Origin: an uncultured Collinsella sp.
Lineage (GTDB): Bacteria; Actinomycetota; Coriobacteriia; Coriobacteriales; Coriobacteriaceae
Direction: 5' to 3'
Length of the DNA stretch: 64,000 nt
NCBI GenBank assembly: GCA_959596495.1
Contig: CAUFXK010000001.1
Span: 3,453-67,452, forward strand
The notes under the pieces were generated by a model that worked only from the letters and a program-made list of their open reading frames with translations, searched no databases and was not told the DNA's origin. Made by a program: the position numbers and the translations under genes. Of this stretch, positions 33,162 through 41,972 are shown in pieces. The first letter of the stretch is position 1. The number at the start of each line of letters is the position of its first letter.

Positions 33162-35675
33162 GTGCACAATGAGGTGTATAGGCTGCCAGTGGCGAACTAT
33201 CCCGACGAGGTTCTGAGCAACTGCATCACCGAGATTTTCGAATACTTCTACGAAGAGGGATTTGGCGGCGTAGAGCAATCTGATTTTACGCGTTTGCAGG
33301 AGGAAGCTGGTAGGGCAGACGAACTTGTTTTTAGTGCTGGCGAGATAGTTTACGCCATGCCCCAACTGCCCAAAGTTACATCTGTGCCGCTGAACGGTAG
33401 TGCCGTGTTGGTTGGTTTTAAGGACGCTCCCGATGGGGAGGAGGTCCTCTTTGATTTTGACCCTCGGGCTGAAAAGGCTACGAAGCTCGACTATGAACTT
33501 GCAGCCGTTAGCGGGCTCCTCACGGGTGCGTTGAATATCCTTTGGCAGAAAGACTTCAACCTAGAGGGTGCCAAAGAGTGGGGCGACGAGAAGGTTGGCA
33601 AATTCGTTCTTACGATTGCCAAGTCTGCGGGTATGACAAAGGCGGATGCAACTCTAGAAGACGCTATTCGCTTTCTAGAGAAAGAGTTTCCTCTTGCCAC
33701 GGACAAGCTGACTGCCGAGTTTGGCGGCGGGCTCCAACATCATCTGCGGGATTTCTCGCACCACCCGAGCTTGGTTGGCCTTGCGTGTTCGATCCTCTCG
33801 CAATTCACCTGCAAAGGCTATGGTACCGATACGGCCGGCCGGTTTGTCGCCTTTGACCTGCCTGCCGCCGCCTTCGATTCCGACTGCCCTCTTGTAGGCA
33901 GGAACGTTCCAGAGAAGATCGCGTTTGGCACTCTGTTCTGGGCGATGCATCTCGTGAGCGACATGGCGGGGTCTAGTTCAAACCCCGGTAAGGGGACGGG
34001 CATTCCCGGCGTCGCGCTGTCCCTGCTAAAGGAGCTCTCCTCCCTGCCTGTTTTTCAAGACATGCAGATTGCCTATAAGGGCGAGGATATTCGCATTCAG
34101 CAATGGATCTCAAAGCTGTTTAACGGAACGGCGTTCAAAACCGAGGACGGCAAGCCCATTCGCTTCGACCTTCGGACGGAAGTCGGCCTGCTCGATCAAG
34201 CTTTAAGCCAGGTGCCAGCAGTCGTGGCCAACGAGGTTATCGTTCGTTGTCTCTACATGCTTTCAAGGCTCAAGGCCGAGCTGGAACGTTGCGAAGTGAG
34301 CAAGGTTTCCGGCTTGCACAAGCTCAAGGCTTCGCATTTCATGCCCTATAACAGCAGGGTTCTCACTCGCATGGTCACGGTTTCGAGCACTTCGTTCGTT
34401 TTGGTGAATCTAGCGACGGCGGCGGTCAGGGCGGGTATCGAATGCGAGGGGAACAAGGTCGTGTTCGCTCAGAAGCTCTTCTTGCGAATAAACTACGTTG
34501 GAGTTGGACGCCTTGCGTTTGCCCTCCATGCCGACTGGGGCTATATGGCGGAGGAAATGTCCGAGGCTTGGACTGAGCGCGCCAGGCGCCGCCAGGATAT
34601 CTTCGATGGATTTCACTTTTATAGCCTAGATAGAGAAACGACGAGGATTGCCTTCTCGCTGAAGCTTGCCGCCATCAACTACGACTGCGGGAACGAGAAG
34701 AACGAAGTGCGCAAAGGGCAAAAGAGGAGCTGGGCCCGCGCGTGGCAGGATTCGGTCGCGGATGGCCTAGGCATTGATGCAGACGGCTACTTTTTGAGCG
34801 AGGAAGATGCGTACGGAGCCCTTGAGACAGTTTCGCGGCGGCGAGGCGGTAAAGTGCGTGCCTTGCTTGTTGCACAGGAGTTGGTTGAGTTTTGCCCCTA
34901 TTCGCAGTTAGGAGATGAAGAGAAGAAGGAATACAAAGGTTTGAAGGAGAGTGGATCTTGGGTTAAACACGAATTTCCCAGGAGACAAGACGCGGTTGAT
35001 TTGGACGCCATACGTTCTCTCGAGAAACGTTGCGGGACACGCTTCCGCGAGCTTTCAGGTACATTGCCAAAGTTCTTGGTGGGCGGCGTCATTGTCGTGG
35101 CGGCGGCCGTAGGCGCAGGAGGGGCGGCCGCGGTACTCGCTCCGGATATTGCTGTCGGTATCTTCGGAGGCTCATTTGCCGGCCTTCACGGGGCTGCGCT
35201 TGTCAATGCGAGCCTCGCTGCAGCTGGCGGTGGGGCCTTGGCCGCCGGCGGCATGGGCATGGCCGGTGGCACTGCTTTGATTACGGGCGGCGGCGCCGCG
35301 CTTGGTCTATTGGGTTCTGGCGGCGTTGCCTTGGCGGCATCGATGGGGGAGAACTACGCGCAATTCGTGCTCGTCGAATGTTCGAGGCTCCTTGCTTTTC
35401 TTGATGTGGCAACTGACCGCTGTCCGCATGAAGGGGCCATTTTGGTGCGGAAGGCGGCCGAGGCCGTGCAGCGTAGCATCGCTGGTGTTGAAGAGGATGT
35501 CGAGAACGAGAACGGAAAGGGGGACCGCAGGGATAGCAGGTTGCTTAAGCAGTTGAAGAGGGGTCTTGGGTATTTGACTTCGACCCTTAAGCAGATCGAG
35601 AAGATGCAGAGGCGCCTTGGCACCGCCGGTGAGGGCGAGCCGCTCAACAGCTTGCCGGCATCGGGTGATGAATAG
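33162..35675 (+). CDS. Large protein of unknown function with glycine-rich membrane segments
   Basis: 837 residues from GTG 33162, but there is no ribosome-binding site and the likely true N-terminus is frameshifted upstream. Residues ~190-300 include a distinctive block, HHLRDFSHHPSLVGLACSIL followed by FHLVSDMAG-like MHLVSDMAGSS, that I associate with uncharacterised bacterial proteins of this length. Residues ~640-730 are a run of Gly/Ala-rich hydrophobic helices (VGGVIVVAAAVGAGGAAAVL and similar), resembling glycine-zipper membrane inserts. The rest is soluble and helical. It sits next to restriction- and ATPase-type genes, so an effector or membrane-acting defence role is possible but unproven. 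Confidence 0.6.
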   Translation: MHNEVYRLPVANYPDEVLSNCITEIFEYFYEEGFGGVEQSDFTRLQEEAGRADELVFSAGEIVYAMPQLPKVTSVPLNGSAVLVGFKDAPDGEEVLFDFDPRAEKATKLDYELAAVSGLLTGALNILWQKDFNLEGAKEWGDEKVGKFVLTIAKSAGMTKADATLEDAIRFLEKEFPLATDKLTAEFGGGLQHHLRDFSHHPSLVGLACSILSQFTCKGYGTDTAGRFVAFDLPAAAFDSDCPLVGRNVPEKIAFGTLFWAMHLVSDMAGSSSNPGKGTGIPGVALSLLKELSSLPVFQDMQIAYKGEDIRIQQWISKLFNGTAFKTEDGKPIRFDLRTEVGLLDQALSQVPAVVANEVIVRCLYMLSRLKAELERCEVSKVSGLHKLKASHFMPYNSRVLTRMVTVSSTSFVLVNLATAAVRAGIECEGNKVVFAQKLFLRINYVGVGRLAFALHADWGYMAEEMSEAWTERARRRQDIFDGFHFYSLDRETTRIAFSLKLAAINYDCGNEKNEVRKGQKRSWARAWQDSVADGLGIDADGYFLSEEDAYGALETVSRRRGGKVRALLVAQELVEFCPYSQLGDEEKKEYKGLKESGSWVKHEFPRRQDAVDLDAIRSLEKRCGTRFRELSGTLPKFLVGGVIVVAAAVGAGGAAAVLAPDIAVGIFGGSFAGLHGAALVNASLAAAGGGALAAGGMGMAGGTALITGGGAALGLLGSGGVALAASMGENYAQFVLVECSRLLAFLDVATDRCPHEGAILVRKAAEAVQRSIAGVEEDVENENGKGDRRDSRLLKQLKRGLGYLTSTLKQIEKMQRRLGTAGEGEPLNSLPASGDE

Positions 35676-35692
35676 GTACACTGCATATTGAT

Positions 35693-35736
35693 GCCCCGGG
35701 AATGGCCTCTGATACAAGTCGCCGGGGCTCATTTTG
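35693..35736 (+). terminator. Terminator after the 837-residue gene
   Basis: GCCCCGG (35693-35699) pairs with CCGGGGC (35722-35728), followed by TCATTTTGTTTT. Confidence 0.65.
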
Positions 35737-36159
35737 TTTTTAACGCAAGATTTATGCCGGTGAGCTTGTGCTCGATGCCACTTGTCGAGGCTGAGTGCAG
35801 GTCGGCGACTTGCTCGATGTCTGATTTGCCCTTCGATCAGTTCTTGTCGAGCTCCTTTGGGCGGGAGAGGCAGCGATCTAGATATCCGCTCTTGGCATAT
35901 GAGACAAGAAGCCCGTAAGACTGTGGCAATGTCAAAAGGCATACACAAGTGTCAGTCTTTTGACATCGTATGGTTTTTGGGGGGTGGCGTGCAGCGATCG
36001 CGCGCCACCATGACGGCGTAAGTGTTTGCTTTCGTTGTAGAATCTAACGATATGAGCATCCCGGTTGCTTCAGTGCTTCGATGCTCTCGTCTTTAGCGCC
36101 CTCCGCTCAGTGGAGGACTGACTGCAAACGGCGTAAACAAGAAAAGGGAGCAAGCGTAA
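35737..36159. promoter_or_regulatory. Intergenic region upstream of GmrSD-type gene
   Basis: About 420 bp with no gene recognised. It holds a 10-bp inverted repeat ATGTCAAAAG (35929-35938) / CTTTTGACAT (35957-35966) with an 18-base gap, and a TAGAAT near 36036 that could be the -10 box of the next gene. Confidence 0.45.
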
Positions 36160-38283
36160 ATGAAAGCAACCGAGGCAAATCTACTCGACCTTATGGGCGT
36201 GGCGAAGATGCAGTTCGTCATTCCCGTGTACCAGCGAGTTTACTCGTGGAGTGTAAAAGAGTGCGAGGTGCTTTGGGATGACATCATGCGAGCGGGTCGT
36301 GATGGCGTATCGCACTTCGTGGGGTCGATGCTTTATATCCCCGAGTCCGAGAGCTCTGCCACGAGCATTTCGCGCGTGCTTCTGATTGACGGGCAGCAGC
36401 GCATGACGACGTTTTCGTTGATGATCGCTGCTTTGGCTGACTATCTGGAGAGCAACCCCGACAAGGCCGGCTTCCTTGGCGATCTCAAGATCTCAGCGCT
36501 GCGGAAGAACTACCTCTTTAACGATGATGATTACAACGGGCTGGCGCGCTACAAGCTGGTGCTCTCGCAGGATGATAAAGAGACGCTGTTCTCCATCGTG
36601 TCTGAGTCTCCCATGCCAGATGAAAAATCGGATCGCATTGTCGAAAACCATGCATTTTTCCGCGAGAAGATGCGTGGTAAATCATTTGATCCGGCAAAGC
36701 TTTGGGCGGGTCTCAACCGTGTGCAGGTCATCGACACTAAACTCACGGCAGGTGTAGACAATGCCCAGCTCATATTTGAGTCTATGAACTCCAAGGGCAA
36801 GCCCCTCATGCCCATCGATCTCATACGCAACTATGTTCTTATGTCGCTTCCTAACGACGAACAGACCAAGCTCTACGAGGGCTACTGGCATCCCATTGAG
36901 CATCTGTTTGGAAAAGGGGGCGAGAGCGAGTTTAACGCCTTCATTTGGTACTGGCTGTGGCTCAAGGTTCCCAATAGGCAGCCAAAGGAGAATGAGGCTT
37001 ATTACGAGTTCAAACGGTATTTTACCGATGACTACGACGGAGACACCGAGAGTCTGCTCAAGGAGTTGCGCGAGTATGCGCAAAGGTATGCCAGCCTGTT
37101 CCGAGACAAAGAAAAGGACGCTGGCCTACGTCGGGTGTTCAGCAGAATCGTAAGCCTTGATGTGAGACAGATCAGGCCTCTTTTGATGCTGCTCTACTCG
37201 GTTTACGAGAGAAATAGGCTAGACCGCAACGCGTTCCTTCGCATCTGCGAGACCATCGAGTCGTTTCTGTTTAGACGCGCGGTTTGCGGCAGGCTTACCA
37301 CGGGCTTAAACAACTTTTTTGCAGGCATGTATCGCAACCTGGAGCTTCAAGCCGATATAGAGGAGTACGTTACGGCGATGCTCCTTATCCACAGCAGCGG
37401 TATGACTGCGTACTTCCCGACAGACGAGCATTTTGTCGAGGAGTTTAAGACGCGCGACTGTTACAACCGCTTCTCCAAAAAGCGCTATTACCTGGAGCGC
37501 ATGGAAAACTGGCACCGCCCAAAGGAGCCCATCTCGGCTGACGATTACCAGATCGAGCACGTCATGCCCCAGACGATCGATGATGAGCACGGCTGGAAGG
37601 AATCGCTTGGCGAGAGCTGGGAAGACATCCACGACAGGCTGTGCAACAACTTGGGAAATCTAACGCTGACGGGCTACAACCAGGAGTACTCAAACCGGTC
37701 GTTCTCGGACAAGCTCAATCTTCCGGACGTGGGACTTAAATGCAGCCCACTCTACCTAAACAAGTCGATCGCCTCGCATGGAAAATGGGGCGAGGAGGAG
37801 ATTAGGCAGCGTGCGGACGAGCTGGCGAAAGAGGCGTGTGAGATATGGAAATATCCCAGCCTTCCGGCAGATGTCGTCGACAAGTATCGCCCTTCTCGCG
37901 GGGAGTCTGACGAGGCTCTCGTCTGGACTTTGCAGGAGAATCACCCCACTTTTGCCGAAGGCGGACTCAACCAGAAGCTTTTCGATGAGGTACGCGAGTC
38001 CGTTCTGAGCGGTAACCCTTCGTGGGAGTCCTATATAGCCAAGTACTATGTAGGCTTCAGGTCGGGCAAGCGAAAACTGCATGCCGTGCTAGAAGGCAGG
38101 ACCAGCAACGGTGGTTGGATTGCCGTCGGCCTGGCAAAGAGTGTGGACGAGCTGATTGATCCGGAGGCCATGTGCCAGGACAAGCGCACGCAGGGCGGAT
38201 TTGGGCCGGGTATGCCGACCTATGTTGCACTCCGTAGCGCTGACGATATTCCCGCGGTGCTCGATCTCATAAAGCAGTGCTAG
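36160..38283 (+). CDS. GmrSD-type modification-dependent restriction enzyme (DUF262-DUF1524)
   Basis: 707 residues. The N-terminal DUF262 domain starts IPVYQRVYSWSVKECEVLWD and has the nucleotide-binding DGQQRMTTFSL motif at ~77-87. The C-terminal DUF1524 HNH-like nuclease has the catalytic IEHVMPQTID near 464-473 and LGNLTLTGYNQEYSN near 500-514. A further ~150-residue C-terminal domain is unrecognised. E. coli GmrS-GmrD and related BrxU/SspE proteins cut modified phage DNA using NTP. Here both domains are fused in one chain. AAGGGAGC precedes ATG 36160. No methyltransferase gene is nearby, as expected for type IV restriction. Confidence 0.9.
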   Translation: MKATEANLLDLMGVAKMQFVIPVYQRVYSWSVKECEVLWDDIMRAGRDGVSHFVGSMLYIPESESSATSISRVLLIDGQQRMTTFSLMIAALADYLESNPDKAGFLGDLKISALRKNYLFNDDDYNGLARYKLVLSQDDKETLFSIVSESPMPDEKSDRIVENHAFFREKMRGKSFDPAKLWAGLNRVQVIDTKLTAGVDNAQLIFESMNSKGKPLMPIDLIRNYVLMSLPNDEQTKLYEGYWHPIEHLFGKGGESEFNAFIWYWLWLKVPNRQPKENEAYYEFKRYFTDDYDGDTESLLKELREYAQRYASLFRDKEKDAGLRRVFSRIVSLDVRQIRPLLMLLYSVYERNRLDRNAFLRICETIESFLFRRAVCGRLTTGLNNFFAGMYRNLELQADIEEYVTAMLLIHSSGMTAYFPTDEHFVEEFKTRDCYNRFSKKRYYLERMENWHRPKEPISADDYQIEHVMPQTIDDEHGWKESLGESWEDIHDRLCNNLGNLTLTGYNQEYSNRSFSDKLNLPDVGLKCSPLYLNKSIASHGKWGEEEIRQRADELAKEACEIWKYPSLPADVVDKYRPSRGESDEALVWTLQENHPTFAEGGLNQKLFDEVRESVLSGNPSWESYIAKYYVGFRSGKRKLHAVLEGRTSNGGWIAVGLAKSVDELIDPEAMCQDKRTQGGFGPGMPTYVALRSADDIPAVLDLIKQC

Positions 38284-38287
38284 GTTG

Positions 38288-38318
38288 AAGGCCGGGGATT
38301 GGCCCCCCGGCCTTCATT
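38288..38318 (+). terminator. Terminator after GmrSD-type gene
   Basis: AAGGCCGGGG (38288-38297) pairs with CCCCGGCCTT (38305-38314), followed by CATT. Confidence 0.75.
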
Positions 38319-38424
38319 GCCTCAGATTTGTTGGTGGCTCTTCACCGTAAAGCGCATCTGGTGGGAGAGGCTGCTCTTGGTCGGTTGGTGTCGGAATCGC
38401 GGGCAATTATTCGGCCTAAATCCG

Positions 38425-38560
38425 GAAAAATGCAATATTGGCTGGTATAAAAGTACGGAAAAATGTCGAAATACACACTTTAAAGCTTCGAAAAAGTGTC
38501 GAAATAAGCACCAAACAACCACGGAAAAGTGTATCCTAGTGCTAAAACAGCACGTAATAA
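38425..38560 (+). promoter_or_regulatory. Direct-repeat array upstream of DUF4143 ATPase gene
   Basis: Four related words in the same orientation: CCGGAAAAATGCAAT (38424 on), ACGGAAAAATGTCGAAAT (38455 on), TTCGAAAAAGTGTCGAAAT (38487 on) and ACGGAAAAGTGTATCC (38521 on). Spacing is about 31-34 bp, near three helical turns, which suggests repeated binding of one regulator. They end ~35 bp before ATG 38572. Confidence 0.6.
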
Positions 38561-38571
38561 GGGGTACGCTT

Positions 38572-39894
38572 ATGCTACAGAGAAAAGCGAAAGCACAGTT
38601 TGAATCTTGGCTTGCCTCGTCGCCTAACAAGGCTCTTTTGGTCAAGGGCGCCCGACAGGTAGGAAAGTCATATTTGGTCAACGTCTTTGCAAGCGAATCG
38701 TTCGAAAATGTCGTGACGTTCGACCTTATCGCCGACGCGTCCGTGCGCGATTCGTTTTTGGCGGCAAAAAGCGCGGATGACCTGCTTATGCGCATGTCTA
38801 TTGCTGCAACGCAGCCGATGGTTGCGAACAAGACCGTTGTGGTTATCGACGAGGTGCAGCGATGCCCCAACGTAGTGACGTTTATCAAATACCTGGTCCA
38901 GCGCGGCGACTTTCGATACATCCTTACCGGATCGCTCCTTGGCGTTGAGCTCGAGGGCATCGATTCCCTGCCGGTGGGCTATGTCGAGCAGGTCCAGATG
39001 TATCCGCTCGACTTTGAGGAGTTTTGCTGGGCAAATGGCGTTGGTGCCAGCGTGTTTGACATGCTCAGGGGCTGTCTAAAGAATGAGGGGGAGCTTCCCG
39101 GCTATCTGTATGACCGCTTGCTCGATCTGTTCCATCAGTATGTGGTGGTGGGAGGCATGCCCGACGCGGTCAATTCCTTCTTGGCGACGCGCAATGTCGA
39201 CGAGGTTCGAAACATCCACCGCGATCTTCACGCCCTGTATCGCGATGACATCGCAAAGTACGCTCCGCCCGAGCTGCGCTTGGTTATTCGCGATATCTAT
39301 GATCTGATTCCCAGCGAGGCCGGTTCCAAAAACAAGCGATTCAAACTGTCATCGATTAACGGTGTCAAACGTTTTTCGCAGGTGACAGATCATTTCCTCT
39401 GGCTATCGGAGGCGGGTGTCGCGCTTCCTGTGTATAACGTAACGGCGCCCGTGGCACCCCTTTTATTGGGGGAGCAACGAAATCTGTTTAAGCTGTTTTA
39501 CTTGGACACCGGAATGCTTATGTCGTCGTATTCCAAAAGGGTCGCCCAAGGCGTTTTTGATGGGGAGGCAGAAGGCCCCTTTGGCATGAATATGGGGGCG
39601 GCATTCGAGGGCTTCGTTGCCCAAGAGCTCAAAGCCCACGGATTTAGATTGCGTTACTTTACGTCCAAAAAGGTCGGTGAGCTCGATTTTGTGGAAGAGA
39701 CGCTCGATGGGGAAGTGCTCGCCATCGAGGTCAAATCGGGCAAGAGCTTTAAGTCCCACGCGGCGCTCGATAACGCACTGGCAACGAAGGGCTACGGAAT
39801 CGATCGCGCTCTGGTACTTGCGGAATGTAATCTTCACCGCGATGGTGACGTGCTGTATCTGCCCATCTTTATGGCAGGGCTTTTGGAGCCGTAA
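38572..39894 (+). CDS. AAA ATPase with DUF4143 C-terminal domain
   Basis: 440 residues from ATG 38572 (AAGGGG ~7 bp upstream); the earlier in-frame codons are promoter sequence. Walker A is LVKGARQVGKSYLVN (about 23-37); Walker B is VVVIDEVQRCPNVV. The C-terminal DUF4143 region holds RYFTSKKVGELDFVEE and LAIEVKSGKSFKSHAALD, a D..E.K nuclease-like core. The family is common in gut bacteria and of unknown role. It differs from the DUF234-type ATPase at 29.2 kb but shares the same overall plan. Confidence 0.9.
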   Translation: MLQRKAKAQFESWLASSPNKALLVKGARQVGKSYLVNVFASESFENVVTFDLIADASVRDSFLAAKSADDLLMRMSIAATQPMVANKTVVVIDEVQRCPNVVTFIKYLVQRGDFRYILTGSLLGVELEGIDSLPVGYVEQVQMYPLDFEEFCWANGVGASVFDMLRGCLKNEGELPGYLYDRLLDLFHQYVVVGGMPDAVNSFLATRNVDEVRNIHRDLHALYRDDIAKYAPPELRLVIRDIYDLIPSEAGSKNKRFKLSSINGVKRFSQVTDHFLWLSEAGVALPVYNVTAPVAPLLLGEQRNLFKLFYLDTGMLMSSYSKRVAQGVFDGEAEGPFGMNMGAAFEGFVAQELKAHGFRLRYFTSKKVGELDFVEETLDGEVLAIEVKSGKSFKSHAALDNALATKGYGIDRALVLAECNLHRDGDVLYLPIFMAGLLEP

Positions 39895-39931
39895 CGTGCC
39901 GCCGACTCTTCCGACCCTCCCTTAGCCCTCG

Positions 39932-40918
39932 CTACTCGTCGTCTCCGTCGTTGGGGTCGCCCTTGAGGGTGTTGATGTCCAGGTACTGGTTATCGTCCTC
40001 TTTTTGCTGGGTCTCCGACTCCGCTTGGGTGGGGCCGCGGAACAGCTGGAATCCCTCAAACGCAATGGCGCCGAGCAGGGCAATGACAATGGCGATAAAG
40101 GCAACCTTGACTGCCTGCGGAAATTCCGAGAAACGCAGCGACTTTTCCTCGGCGTAATAATCGGCGAAGCGCTCTTCGCCCGTGCTTTTGGTATACGCCG
40201 GCGCGGACGCGGCCTCCGGGTCATATTCCGGTGCAGGCGTGGCGGCGTACGGATCGTTGAGATAATCGCTCGATGCGGTGCCATAATCCTCGGTCTCGAT
40301 GCGACCGTTGCCAGCATAGTCATCGGAATAATCGGAATATGTCGCACCGCCCTCATAGTCCGCGGCGCTCGTGTTGGCGGCAAAAAGCGGGTTAACTGGA
40401 ACGTCGAGCGCCGGCATGCCGGTAGAGGTCTCATCCAGATCGGCTGCAGCCCAGGAATCGTAGGCAACCTGACGGGCAACGGGCTCATCGAGCCTTGCGA
40501 CCGGAGGCTTGCGTGCCGCAGGAACAGGCAACTGCTGGGCGCTGTACATAACAGTGCTGTCGGCCGATTTGCCCTGCGTCGCTGCAGCGAGAAATGCCGC
40601 CGTCTCGGACGGGTCGCTTGCGGGGCGGGGAGCGGGCGTGGGCGCCGAAGTGGGTGCGGGCGTAGGCGCGGGCGTCGAAACAGCCAACTGCGCAGGAGTC
40701 GGCGCAGATGCGGTCTTAGGCGCAAGTGCGGGATTGGGGTTTGACGGGCGAGCCCCACCGCCCATGAGTTCGTCGGCGGTCCACGGGCGATCATTCATCA
40801 CGTCGTCAAGGCTCAGCGAAAACAGGTCGTCTTCACTCTCATCGAACATGCGGTGCACATGTCCACCAATTGCCGGAATCAATCCGCGACCGGTGCATGA
40901 TGCCTTGCTCAACGCCAT
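39932..40918 (-). CDS. Pro/Ala-rich protein with one C-terminal membrane segment, unknown
   Basis: 328 residues from ATG 40918; GAAAGGA lies ~10 bp upstream. Residues ~60-110 are a low-complexity run of alternating Pro-Ala-Thr. Residues ~200-250 are rich in Tyr and Asp. Near 280-305 is the single hydrophobic segment VKVAFIAIVIALLGAIAFEG, followed by an acidic tail. No enzyme motif is recognised. It could be a membrane-anchored envelope protein, or a scaffold resembling septal adaptor proteins. It lies just downstream of the arm B regulator on the same strand, with the tail of that gene 123 bp away. Confidence 0.6.
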   Translation of the reverse strand: MALSKASCTGRGLIPAIGGHVHRMFDESEDDLFSLSLDDVMNDRPWTADELMGGGARPSNPNPALAPKTASAPTPAQLAVSTPAPTPAPTSAPTPAPRPASDPSETAAFLAAATQGKSADSTVMYSAQQLPVPAARKPPVARLDEPVARQVAYDSWAAADLDETSTGMPALDVPVNPLFAANTSAADYEGGATYSDYSDDYAGNGRIETEDYGTASSDYLNDPYAATPAPEYDPEAASAPAYTKSTGEERFADYYAEEKSLRFSEFPQAVKVAFIAIVIALLGAIAFEGFQLFRGPTQAESETQQKEDDNQYLDINTLKGDPNDGDDE

Positions 40919-41041
40919 TCTGTTCCATCCTTTCGAAATATTAATGACATCGATTATATGGAACTTCCCAAGCGGCTCGGCCTTGGATTCGTGCTTTCCA
41001 GAACTCGCGCCCAAAAGGGGAGGGGCAATCCGGACGAGTGT

Positions 41042-41695
41042 CTACTTGTCGCCGGCCGCCGCCTTGGCCTCATTGAGGTAGCTATAGAAGCTGTATTTGG
41101 AGATGCCAAAGAACTCGCAGGCGCGCTCGCTCGACTTGGAAATGAGGAAGGCACCGCGACGGTCGAGGTAGCCAATGGCACGAATGCGCTCGTCTTTGGT
41201 CATGAGTGCCGCGGGCTTGCCCACAAACTGCTCGCACTCGTGCAGCAGGTCCTCGAGCAGATCGCCGATGTTCTTGGTAATGGGCTCGGGCTCGGTATAG
41301 CCCGTGCCGCCGGTGCCGGTAAAGGCATCGAGCGAGCGCTCAAAAGCCTTCATGAGCGTAATGTCAAAGTTGATGCCCAAAATGCCGACGGGCTTGCCCT
41401 CGTCGTTGCGGATAAAGATCGTCGACGATTTGAGCAGCTTACCGTCGGTGGTTTTAGTGAGGTACGGCTCGCGGTCGTGTACATCGGTGGCGCCCTCGTG
41501 CATGGACTCAAACACGATATGGCTGGGGCCGTCACCCAGTTTGCGCCCGCTGACGTGGCTGTTTTCGATCACTACGATGGAGTGGTCTACGTCCTCGGTC
41601 TCCAGATCGTGGACGACGACTTCGCAGTTGGGGCCAAATTGGAGCGCCAGGCCGTGTGCGAGGCGCTTGTAAAACTCAATCTGTGCGGGGGTCAT
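41042..41695 (-). CDS. YheO-like PAS and HTH transcriptional regulator (arm B)
   Basis: 217 residues from ATG 41695, chosen because GGAAGG lies ~6 bp upstream; a longer frame adds 25 codons of unlikely sequence. YheO-type PAS domain: LAHGLALQFGPNCEVVVHDL, HSIVVIENSHVSGRKLGD, SSTIFIRNDEGKPVGILGIN. The C-terminal HTH reads ACEFFGISKYSFYSYL. It is related to the regulator at 11755-12411 but distinctly diverged. It faces ygeX across a 277-bp control region with two matching palindromes and probably governs arm B. Confidence 0.9.
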   Translation of the reverse strand: MTPAQIEFYKRLAHGLALQFGPNCEVVVHDLETEDVDHSIVVIENSHVSGRKLGDGPSHIVFESMHEGATDVHDREPYLTKTTDGKLLKSSTIFIRNDEGKPVGILGINFDITLMKAFERSLDAFTGTGGTGYTEPEPITKNIGDLLEDLLHECEQFVGKPAALMTKDERIRAIGYLDRRGAFLISKSSERACEFFGISKYSFYSYLNEAKAAAGDK

Positions 41696-41814
41696 GGGTA
41701 CCTTCCTAAAAATTAGTTTGGGCACACTTTGCCATAAACCACATCTGTTCGCAAACAAATCCATCAACAAGGCAATTCATGACCGTTCGGCGGCGAAAAA
41801 GTACCGATTACGGC

Positions 41815-41884
41815 AACAAACAATTTGTTAGGTTTGCCAATCAAAAAGTGTGATAGAACAGTGCTAACAAACTTTTTGTTTGGC
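41815..41884. promoter_or_regulatory. Twin palindromic operators upstream of ygeX
   Basis: AACAAA-CAA-TTTGTT (41815-41829) and AACAAA-CTT-TTTGTT (41866-41880) are near-identical 15-bp palindromes 51 bp apart. A wider inverted repeat GCCAATCAAAAAG (41836-41848) / CTTTTTGTTTGGC (41872-41884) overlaps the second. They lie in the divergent region between the arm B regulator and ygeX, so binding by that regulator is the natural guess. Confidence 0.65.
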
Positions 41885-41972
41885 ATCCACATAAAAGTTC
41901 AGTCGCATGAATGGGAATGGGCTGAAACGCGTATGCGGGGGCCGGCAAGAGAGGACTTAAGGAGTTCACCGT

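Noticed and set aside
36001..36159. Extra small gene before the GmrSD-type gene
   Set aside because: Short open frames exist, but none has a ribosome-binding site or a recognisable motif.
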